Shown piece by piece: positions 20,101 through 23,105 of a DNA stretch of 23,105 nucleotides (positions within the stretch are counted from its first letter, which is position 1; each line of letters begins with the position of its first letter). The position numbers were made by a program, and so were the translations under genes. A model generated the notes under the pieces. It was given only the letters and a program-made list of their open reading frames with translations, had not been told where the DNA came from and did not search any database. The stretch is from a virus. The DNA is taken from IMG/VR virus record IMGVR_UViG_3300025000_000430, positions 1 to 23,105 of that record. One strand, given 5' to 3'.

Positions 20101-23100
20101 GCGCCACATCCCGGAGTTTTCTCCGGAGTATGCGGTGAAGACTCGGCCAATATGGGAGAAAATGCACAATCTTCCGAATCATTACAAAATAGACCTTGCC
20201 CTTCCGGAGAAGATGATTGCCATCGAACTGGATGGATATTCGCACAAGTCGAAAATAGGACAGGAGAGGGACAGGAAGAAGAGCAAGGCTTTAAGCCTTC
20301 TCGGGTGGAAGCTGTTACGATTCTCGAACCAGGAAGTGATGGACGATACGCCTTCAGTGGTGAAGACCATTCGTTCATGTATGACATCGAGGTAGAGGGC
20401 ACCCACAACTATTACGCGAACGGGGTTCTTGTCTCGAATTGCCACGAGTTCAAGAATCTCTTTTATAATTCATCACTTAACGTAAGAGGGATGGGGCCAA
20501 AAGGAGGAACAGGGAAGGCCTACGACATGTGGACCAAGACGCGGGTACTCCACGAAATGCCTAATGGTTCCATCGCCTTCATGACCGGCACACCGATATC
20601 GAACAGCGCGGTAGAGATGTATACCCTCATGCGCTACCTGACGCCGGAACTCCTTGAGGAGCACGGGCTTGAACATTTCGACGCCTGGCGGAATAACTTC
20701 GCTTCCGTCAACAGCGCCTTTGAGCCGACCGACTCTGGCAAGGGCCTCAAGGAAGTTTCCCGCCTTGGCCGCGACTGGACGAATACCCGGTCCCTCATGT
20801 ACCTTTATTACACTTTCGCCGATTGCGTATCGAATGACGACATCCAGAAGTGGTATGCCGAGGACAACAACGGCGCTCATTTTCCCCTGCCGAAGGTCAA
20901 GGGCGGCGGCCGGGTTGGTATCAACGTCAAGCCGACGCCGGCACAGCGCGGGATCATCGAGGACATCATCAGCGGCTTTGACGGACTGGAATCCATCTCT
21001 GATCCGAAAGAGCGCAATAAGGCGCGGCTGCGGCTGATGGACCGGGCCAGAAAGGTGTCACTAGACGCCAGGGCGGCCAGGCCGGGTATCGATAGCAACG
21101 AGGAAGGCGGAAAGCTCTCCAGGGTCTCCGATGAAGTTGTACGGCTCCATCGCAAGTGGACGGCCGAAAAAGGCACTCAGCTTATTTTCCTGGACCGGAG
21201 CGTCCCCAAGGCGAAAGGCGATGACAAGATTATCAAGACCTATGACGAGCTCATGGCCAAACTGGAGGCGGCCGAACGCACCGGAGATGAAGCGGCCATC
21301 CGGCGAATCGGTGACAGCCTGGAGCGGTTCGACCCGGTAGAGATCGAGGAACTGAGGATTGCCCAGGCCGGCGGCTGGAACGCTTATCAGCAGATCAGGG
21401 ATAACCTGGTCGAGCGCGGCATTCCCGCAAACGAAATCCGGTTTATCCAGGAAGCCGACACCGACGAGAAGAAAAAATTCCTCTTTGAGGAAGTGAACAG
21501 CGGCGCGGTGCGGGTGCTACTTGGATCCACTCCGCGAATGGGCGCCGGGACCAACGTCCAGGAGCGGCTCGTCGGCCTTCATCATGTCGATGTCACATGG
21601 AAGCCTTCCGATATCGAACAGCGCGAGGGTCGCATCATCCGCCAGGGAAACAGAATCGGTTTTGATGAAAACGGCAATTCTATCCGGGATGACTTCGAGG
21701 TGGAAATCCTGGCCTATACCACCGACACCACCGTCGATGCCAAGATGTGGGCGCTCAATTCCACCAAGCTGAAGATGATCAACGGCATTCGGCAGTATGA
21801 CGGTTCTTTCACCATGGAGTTTGACGATACCGACGCCGTGGGCATGGCCGAGATTGCGGCCATCGCCTCCGGGGAGCCGCTGCAGCTTGAGCGGGTGCAG
21901 CTGTCGGCCGAGATCGATAAACTTGAGCGGCTGAAGCGGGCGCATGAGCGGCAGCGGTGGGCGGCCGAAGACACCATTCACCGGATGGAGCGGACCATCG
22001 AGACGGCTCCGGCTATGATTAAGGAGTTGGAGACCGCGGCGAAGATAGTCGAGAAGGCCACCGCTGACGAGCGGCGCAAGTGGGAGTCGGCCACCGTCGA
22101 TATCGACGGCACCACTTATGGCGGCTCAGACGCCAGGAAAACCCTTGATAAGCTCATCGAGGAGTCGAAGAAGGAAGGCGCGGAGCCGTTCACCGTCACC
22201 ATCGACGGCAAGAAGTATCGGGCAAAGGCCAAGGCCGAGGATGCCCTTCATGCGGTCTTGGGCGATGCCGCTTTCTTTGCCATGAAGATCAACGGCAAGT
22301 CCTTCAAGCAGCGTGGCGAGGCCACCAAGGAAGTCGTTGCCCTGGCCAATGCCAAACTCGAGCAACTGGAAAAGCAGGATCCGGATTTTTCCGAATCCGA
22401 CGAGATCATGCTTGGGACCGTTACGGTTCATGGAATCGATATCGATCTTTCCATGCAGGTGTCGATGTCGGCTGTCGGTTATGAGAAGCACAAGGTTGTT
22501 GATCGGAAAAAACAGATTGAATTCTTCTTCGAGCGACGAATCGATCTGCCGGGCGGGAAGCAATCCTACCTCGTCAACGACAACTATGTCTCCACCCTTG
22601 CCGCCAACAGGGCGCATACGGCAATGCCTTCATTGTTCCGCGGCACCTTGGATACCATCGAAGATATCTCATCGAGGGCAAGTAATGAAGCCCGCCTTCT
22701 TGCGACAGCTGAGAAGGATTTGCCGACCTACAAGGAGGTGGCGGAAAAGCCATTCGCCAAAGAGGATGAACTGAAGCAGAAAGGGGATCGGCTGGTTGAA
22801 GTAGAGAAAGAGCTCAACAATCGGAAGGCGGCCGCAACCAATCAACAAAACATCAACGATGTCTTGTCAACTGCCAAGAAAGCGAAAGACGTCGTGCAAT
22901 GGTTGGCTGATAATGCCGAGAACGCGAGTTATCGAGTCATTGCCAACAAGATCAAAGACCATATCGGCGATGATATAAAACTGACGATCGTCAAGCCAGG
23001 TGAGAAGGTTGAGGGCGGTGTGCCTACCGCTCTAAACATTTCCTATGGCGTATATCATGTCGAGTTAAAAACCGGCAGAAAGGAGATATTCCTCAAACAC

Positions 23101-23105
23101 ACTGA
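11104..23105 (+). CDS. Giant polyvalent protein: methyltransferase-helicase with intein, 3' end outside window
   Basis: The frame starting at ATG 11104 has no stop up to the right edge: 4000 codons. Domains in order (residues): Gly-rich hydrophobic segments 154-191, 240-300 and 320-345; inorganic-pyrophosphatase-like domain 658-797; small polyvalent-associated domains about 838-899, 935-981 and 1059-1149; a KOW-like strand pair near 1266-1323 (NDQVVITNGENKGERGSV); an associated domain 1494-1581; a low-complexity linker 1600-1710; DarB-like methyltransferase from 1716; SNF2-type helicase about 2580-3540, interrupted by an intein at 2780-3112; then coiled coil and mixed domains to 4000. In the polyvalent class, such proteins are injected with DNA and shield it from host defences (P1 DarB is the model). 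The gene takes the place of the N4 virion RNA polymerase gene relative to the capsid block, but I see no polymerase motif. The last visible residues (VPTALNISYGVYHVELKTG) may begin a zincin-type domain. Confidence 0.88.
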   Translation, partial: MGNIFDDVDSQISSSIDASDPVPPPVQNATAGKSNSAFDQVDSIANTTQPQGPERTVLGTLEDVGSGIKDVGKMLYDVPVQTKGAIGGLLEDDDPDARVTFADEWQRDAKQRTEQRSAELSPEDRAKKVFPLPEFLSESGAITRGDIQDTSASTGFSAVAMGAGFAGGTLGSAVGPWGTAGGALAGAGAAAYKMDKANITRQLIDVAEKTKGGRLTDEERGELLTRTEAVRDDHALWEAGPEAVGTALSLTGIGKIFKGAATGATQKIIGGIVTSLGGELSTETITQIGQNIAENEMGLGDGNPMSFSDPESYKKALQEVGPSVVTLSGVMGGGGYVAGKGRGLIDAALGKGGSEDGNLASDIANSGKDLDKDPLGAEVNKLLYESLNGVQESPDSQAAAHLAGILTGTPIETEEDRGQRVQAALDFFNDPQMPQDAKDRFVKEGVFAHLGIDVPGQETGYGPDQQQGYSPILPEGARDQIDADVLNQQFPEETRDLLWDLAGQAEDEQGMADTRTRRQRFENLKQGMADRELSKDELEANRTGRPLTAEESAQAFMNQEPTPAMTDVEGRQARLEDAAAVFEALPPKQTVVGEVPQKDVSVDQTQVTQIGTQKPITSQDNTINIPTQVTQNIAGSDVKTTVDNTDSIVHGKDINLAPTEAQKEAENYKTAHTSIDGLNLSIENHIGSVRSGKDATGKDWSQEMKVDYGRILGSKGYDKDHVDIMVAPGYRGGAANAYVVNQHKADGSFDEHKVVVGPDSEQKALALYNSNYEAGWTGGKSVTRIAMPVFKKWVSGQGPSRGAFVRERTVFLETKKPITETKAPVSGTAKGEKSPYQMTPEEYTAGITDTDEKAIRLAAHPRSVKEALRFDLPVPLPVLQAYSNNQWAKNGIAKLYPGQAESPSPTPTVKENLTVQPDVPSAQTATGTVSDGGPQLVEHVTKKGKTIRGVVRTDITWKEAKAIDKFTFKKDGGWFIREQHFAPVAAEKPEDLPPAADDTGRQIDAKKEQLQEIRQQIREFPGSPQKVSSLRGEEAKLESDLRQLRGDVQKPQGQKIPRGKAGEMLAEGDVRLTATGRQTTPFPKVATDSNRKAENTLKRVDRWLMENALAEAESRGDDYNARMFRGNIDKPSQADKDSAEMYLFDEVQPKVVPSILKDLVPPEHKGKIEVPPTKQLDAIEREASRMEFTSIDGSTEFIVRAPDGRGGFTNFARFSVNSKGKPIGVRHFYESRATRDSVELALKRFDLASVNQPSQTEENSTATEYRYYPNDQVVITNGENKGERGSVSRFVQIGRQKPLVSISLENGKSFETTSDNVRLVEERPETEPKSTLEQLQEMSDDDIDNLFDEVDRERAAEKPPKAERAELSPAENFAKIVIPHTYGDYDIPEALFDRFKEAVAAGVGFRISGDRAKFDNGMEWIIHESQAIMTGDDSHGWASTMSAASIKRSISSWLNDHETKAPRQQKAPSAPRSPKSNPAGPPSPPAPKKTAGQIVKEGGIAAQSAVKDAMAGLTALFGDPNTIRMGPAFDEETYRKAKPHFVNAWNGVKDLGYSVKELINYFYGQFGDKIRPYLQRFVKDVRNGDLEVELTAEPNKSTLEERGGEPYADNENRAGQQDGRDVRTDDEAAAGAGDNALEGVAPEGSGGTGSGRAPAGGSAQGGRKNAGGNKKPDAGGVPAPRGGRGDAAEVYSSTAGEGSGRGDGKRVSGPATTPAVNFRITEDVRLGQGGETVKFNDNLAAIKILKKLESEKRRATPEEQRALARYVGWGGLANSFRNGVTGEVKSGWEDRVAELEKILTPEELAVARNSTKAAHYTSFPVVNAMWKAVERMGFRGGNILEPSVGVGNFLGLMPESLAGNTNMMAVEYDNITADIAKHLYPNAAVFHSGFQDLPLPENSFDLVIGNPPFGQDRLNFPHNPDLNPYSIHHQFFLAGMDSLKPGGLQVMVVSRYLMDGKDTTVRKLLAGKGKLLAAIRLPDTAFKENAKTDVVTDVLFLQKYTERELSAMETARETAAKQKITLPDPEWVETTTVPDPLGNEPMRVNAYFKSNPSAVIGRLERSGSMRGSGTNVNVKLDKSEDIAARLDKIIKTMPADIAVEVAPADKQAQYFKNMVDAMKISLSGQELGSISFNEFGELEQVIDRETDGGDTILSKRVITPSSPWSSALSMDKDGKWFRDVDKVDEKGAKVKVEGTKRNQKTREIFEKESDIPANMKLGEPGYNRLRDSIQLLETLTKQINLETSDSSEKEVESNRAKLRRQYDAYVKEHSHINDRKTANILAGMPNSALLLSLESKYKPPIDKDKAKKLGIAPQPAMVEQATILSKRVISPVEKASTAATPADALAINLSETGRINLERVAELLGKSEEETVKALHDDLDTPLIFFDPETDRWEPADEYLGGNVVRKMEAAKAKGLEKNAKALEKVLPEPWTADKVTATIGGVWIPADVYADFLSHLTKNPAEVKYFRTTNTFHVQGRTAGPSNWGTQQRSPVALVDAILNNRPIKVTYTDHEGKTHVDQEVTDAAIAKAAEIKDEFDGWVFKDSDRRNRLLKIFNDKFNVRVTKQRDGQHLQFPGKVPDAIIAMRRHQKNAIWRGIVDKVVLFDHSVGSGKTFTSIARALERKRMGISRKPMIVVPNHLVEQFAKDVYKLYPGAKLLAAGKSDLVPAKRRRIFAKIATGDWDMVIVPHSSFQFIGISPATETRYLEAELAIAEEAVKEALAETGHDGGSFRKPLAVKEAEALRDKIKNRLAQVKERSGKKDKLLTFEQLGVDDLTVDECFTYNTLIETNVGRLKIGDIVVNKLKVLIKSFDFNTHAVSWKPVVNWFKNERTKKLVEVKHERGSFICTAAHKVWTGCGYQEAGKISVGDTIYTSFRTKGSENHFYHKNMLALRGGIYLPVNGDEEQLQADILLRQLFAEGKLEEGRLQRKIQGEYAPCVGKLPAEGAEIASIGKTNEGEQSNARLQDKGESFSIVEGATVPREEGWERNRVDRHAAAAVAPHPGVFSGVCGEDSANMGENAQSSESLQNRPCPSGEDDCHRTGWIFAQVENRTGEGQEEEQGFKPSRVEAVTILEPGSDGRYAFSGEDHSFMYDIEVEGTHNYYANGVLVSNCHEFKNLFYNSSLNVRGMGPKGGTGKAYDMWTKTRVLHEMPNGSIAFMTGTPISNSAVEMYTLMRYLTPELLEEHGLEHFDAWRNNFASVNSAFEPTDSGKGLKEVSRLGRDWTNTRSLMYLYYTFADCVSNDDIQKWYAEDNNGAHFPLPKVKGGGRVGINVKPTPAQRGIIEDIISGFDGLESISDPKERNKARLRLMDRARKVSLDARAARPGIDSNEEGGKLSRVSDEVVRLHRKWTAEKGTQLIFLDRSVPKAKGDDKIIKTYDELMAKLEAAERTGDEAAIRRIGDSLERFDPVEIEELRIAQAGGWNAYQQIRDNLVERGIPANEIRFIQEADTDEKKKFLFEEVNSGAVRVLLGSTPRMGAGTNVQERLVGLHHVDVTWKPSDIEQREGRIIRQGNRIGFDENGNSIRDDFEVEILAYTTDTTVDAKMWALNSTKLKMINGIRQYDGSFTMEFDDTDAVGMAEIAAIASGEPLQLERVQLSAEIDKLERLKRAHERQRWAAEDTIHRMERTIETAPAMIKELETAAKIVEKATADERRKWESATVDIDGTTYGGSDARKTLDKLIEESKKEGAEPFTVTIDGKKYRAKAKAEDALHAVLGDAAFFAMKINGKSFKQRGEATKEVVALANAKLEQLEKQDPDFSESDEIMLGTVTVHGIDIDLSMQVSMSAVGYEKHKVVDRKKQIEFFFERRIDLPGGKQSYLVNDNYVSTLAANRAHTAMPSLFRGTLDTIEDISSRASNEARLLATAEKDLPTYKEVAEKPFAKEDELKQKGDRLVEVEKELNNRKAAATNQQNINDVLSTAKKAKDVVQWLADNAENASYRVIANKIKDHIGDDIKLTIVKPGEKVEGGVPTALNISYGVYHVELKTGRKEIFLKHT
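11563..12135 (+). other. Gly-rich hydrophobic N-terminal segments of the polyvalent protein
   Basis: Residues 154-191 contain SAVAMGAGFAGGTLGSAVG and TAGGALAGAGAAA, a glycine-zipper-like stretch. A second amphipathic Gly-rich stretch (GKIFKGAATGATQKIIGGIV) lies at about 254-274, and a third (SVVTLSGVMGGGGYVAG) at about 323-340. Such stretches are common in phage ejection proteins that insert into membranes. They support the idea that the giant protein is a virion component delivered with DNA, but the function is inferred. Confidence 0.5.
13075..13494 (+). other. Inorganic-pyrophosphatase-like domain of polyvalent protein
   Basis: Residues 658-797 run from PTEAQKEAENYKTAHTSIDG through LSIENHIGSVRSGKDATGKD, YGRILGSKGYDKDHVDIMVA and FDEHKVVVGPDSEQKALALY to NYEAGWTGGKSVTRIAMPVF. 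The order I-E-N-x-x-G-S-x-R-S-G, K-D-H-V-D-I-M-V-A-P and F-D-E-H-K-V-V-V-G matches the pyrophosphatase-like domain described in phage polyvalent proteins. The conserved D-H-V-D acidic pair is kept, so metal binding is plausible. Its substrate in these phages is not established. Confidence 0.72.
15583..15846 (+). other. Polyvalent-associated helical domain
   Basis: Residues 1494-1581 contain GLTALFGDPNTIRMGPAF, FDEETYRKAKPHFVNAWNGV and GDKIRPYLQRFVKDV. The F-D-E-E-T-Y-x-K-A-K-P-H-F phrase with a following G-D-x-I-R-P-Y-L-x-R-F-V is one I associate with large polyvalent proteins of phages and conjugative elements. No catalytic function is known to me. The domain ends 76 bases before the overprinted gene begins. 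Confidence 0.6.
15908..15916 (+). promoter_or_regulatory. Ribosome-binding sequence of overprinted 100-residue gene
   Basis: GGGGAGGTG lies 6 bases before the ATG at 15923. It is a near-complete Shine-Dalgarno match in the middle of the giant reading frame, where nothing in the giant protein requires it. It decides the ATG over the upstream in-frame TTG at 15899. Confidence 0.6.
15923..16225 (+). CDS. Overprinted small gene in +1 frame of the polyvalent gene, unknown function
   Basis: 100 residues, ATG 15923 to TAA 16225, in a frame shifted from the surrounding giant gene. A near-perfect ribosome-binding sequence precedes it, and the first in-frame stop upstream is TGA at 15872. The protein has ordinary, balanced composition and looks helical: ITKIEQVSKMGGMYGQTTKQ, AIMHWKEWLPKEAAALEAAG, EGIRSLMQAGYQHHEAEEVM, LPRYILLPPEKEVVEEME. 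Most wrong-frame products in this window are Arg/Ser/Pro-rich and are not like this. Over the same bases the giant protein is a Gly/Ala/Arg-rich linker of low complexity (residues 1607-1708), as expected when the second frame carries the constraint. The phrases M-Y-G-x-T and G-Y-Q-x-H-E-A-E-E-V suggest a conserved family, but I cannot name a function. Host-interaction or regulation is possible. Confidence 0.68.
   Translation: MPITKIEQVSKMGGMYGQTTKQLQAQAIMHWKEWLPKEAAALEAAGLLQAEALKAAERTQEGIRSLMQAGYQHHEAEEVMLPRYILLPPEKEVVEEMERE
16249..17180 (+). other. DarB-like N6-adenine methyltransferase domain
   Basis: Residues 1716 to about 2025. An N-terminal part holds LGQGGETVKFNDNLAAIKIL and ARYVGWGGLANSF. 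Motif I, ILEPSVGVGNFLGLMP, starts at residue 1839 and should bind S-adenosylmethionine. Motif IV, NPPFG, is at residue 1906 and is the adenine N6 catalytic loop. HYTSFPVVNAMWKAVERMGF before motif I and the later VSRYLMDGKDTTVRKLLAGK and IRLPDTAFKENAKTDVVTDV follow the usual order. In this class a methyltransferase is fused to an SNF2-type helicase. Motif I has Ser-Val-Gly where Ala-Gly-Ile or similar is common, which should be tolerated. The predicted role is methylation of incoming phage DNA. Confidence 0.82.
19612..19617 (+). promoter_or_regulatory. Ribosome-binding sequence of the nested endonuclease gene
   Basis: GAGGTG lies 4 bases before ATG 19622. In the endonuclease frame a TGA overlaps it at 19616-19618, so the frame cannot be reached from upstream and independent initiation is the simplest way to translate it. 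The same GAGGTGAA octamer precedes the other overprinted gene at 15911-15918. Confidence 0.5.
19622..20395 (+). CDS. Homing endonuclease overprinted inside the intein, +1 frame
   Basis: 257 residues, ATG 19622 to TAG 20395, wholly inside the intein but out of frame with it. Residues 50-77 form a zinc knuckle (C50, C53, C73, C77). Residues 103-147 carry a NUMOD3-like DNA-binding segment (NPMHDSKIRAKVSASLKGRP). Residues 187-239 form the nuclease core: HYKIDLALPEKMIAIELDGY with D191, E202 and D204, H208, RDRKKSKALSLLGWKLLRF and NQEV. This matches the Vsr-like EDxHD/DUF559 type of homing nucleases. It should cut intein-less alleles of the helicase gene and drive copying of the intein. The first 40 residues, read over intein block B, look unlike a domain and may be a consequence of the overlap. 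Later ATG codons would remove part of the zinc knuckle. Vsr-like nucleases are known between the halves of phage split inteins; here the intein is not split. Confidence 0.83.
   Translation: MREVRLFAPQHIRCGQVVDIKKLEKYQSEIPSTLPSGQRDQRITFITKTCSHCGEEFTFRSMGTKNNCKRIFCSGSCSRKANWKKDGYKEKYKENMRHVWENSPLKGRKSPASAKRMKANNPMHDSKIRAKVSASLKGRPFPGKRGGNGTGLTVTQQQLLRHIPEFSPEYAVKTRPIWEKMHNLPNHYKIDLALPEKMIAIELDGYSHKSKIGQERDRKKSKALSLLGWKLLRFSNQEVMDDTPSVVKTIRSCMTSR

Larger units (their letters stand above)
19441..20439 (+). mobile_element. Intein in the helicase Walker B motif
   Basis: 333 residues inserted between VDE and CHEFKNL, residues 2780-3112 of the giant frame. Block A is CFTYNTLIETNVGRLKIGDI with nucleophile Cys1. 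Block B is GSFICTAAHKVWT with the T-x-x-H core. The C-terminal blocks F and G are MYDIEVEGTHNYYANG and VLVSN, followed by Cys+1 of the host protein. The C-terminal Asn is kept but the penultimate residue is Ser instead of the common His. N- and C-terminal splicing parts are about 100 and 50 residues, as in mini-inteins. The middle (about 19741-20290) codes for no recognisable nuclease in this frame and instead hosts an endonuclease in the +1 frame. Removal would join DE with CH to restore a DECH box. Confidence 0.88.
18838..21780 (+). other. SNF2-type (superfamily 2) helicase domain, interrupted by intein
   Basis: Residues about 2580-3560 including the intein. Motifs: an RRHQKNAIWRGI entry helix, Walker A SVGSGKTFTS starting at residue 2607, PMIVVPNHLVEQF (Ia), Walker B DE (2778-2779) joined after splicing to CHEFKNL, FMTGTPISNSAVEMY near 3160 (III), LLGSTPRMGAGTNVQ (V) and DIEQREGRIIRQGN near 3506 (VI). 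The set is complete, so the spliced enzyme should be an active translocase. Because the intein separates the two halves of Walker B, ATPase activity should depend on splicing. Walker A has Ser where the class often has Ala. Confidence 0.82.

Noticed and set aside
19622-20395. Sequencing or assembly indels as the cause of the out-of-frame endonuclease
   Set aside because: Two compensating errors would be needed, no long homopolymers flank the region, and the end of the nuclease and the intein C-terminal domain both look genuine over the same 100 bases, which in-frame fusion cannot explain. Resequencing would still be decisive.

Overview
The window is a late (virion) gene block from a tailed bacteriophage or prophage. 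All convincing genes are on the + strand and packed end to end, often with ATGA overlaps or gaps of a few bases. The anchor is a 405-residue major capsid protein of the N4-gp56 family, preceded by a scaffold-like protein cut by the left edge of the window. The host cannot be read from the sequence. Base composition is mixed: lines of the capsid gene that I counted reach about 60% G+C, while parts of the 702-residue protein gene fall near 32%. There are no tRNA, rRNA, integrase, CRISPR or insertion sequence signals.

Layout: 2-784 scaffold-like protein (partial); 797-2014 major capsid protein, followed by a strong hairpin; 2084-2506 small structural protein; a UUCG hairpin; 2573-3247 head-tail adaptor-like protein; 3249-4166 probable propeller-like tail or connector protein; 4171-4653 phage structural protein; 4657-5826 lectin-like protein with a C-terminal tandem-repeat tail; 5823-7931 large AT-rich unknown; 7942-8781 helical protein with a His/Ser-rich end; 8787-9278 beta-rich protein; 9329-11089 Pro/Ala-rich disordered protein; and from 11104 to the right edge a single open frame of 4000 codons with no stop.

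The giant frame is a polyvalent protein. It has Gly-rich hydrophobic N-terminal segments, an inorganic-pyrophosphatase-like domain, several phage polyvalent-associated domains, a DarB-like N6-adenine methyltransferase (NPPF motif) and an SNF2-type helicase. In N4 itself the giant virion protein is an RNA polymerase; here a giant methyltransferase-helicase lies downstream of the capsid genes. The likely role, by analogy with P1 DarB and the polyvalent protein class, is protection of incoming DNA after injection with the genome.

Two overprinted genes lie inside this giant gene, both in its +1 frame and both with a GAGGTGAA ribosome-binding sequence. The first (15923-16225) encodes a 100-residue protein across a low-complexity linker. 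The second (19622-20395) encodes a 257-residue homing endonuclease with a zinc knuckle, NUMOD3-like motif and Vsr/DUF559-like nuclease core. It lies inside a 333-residue intein that interrupts the helicase Walker B motif between DE and CH. The intein frame stays open through the whole out-of-frame endonuclease, and the two coding regions overlap at the intein C-terminus. This nested intein/endonuclease arrangement is the most unusual thing in the window.
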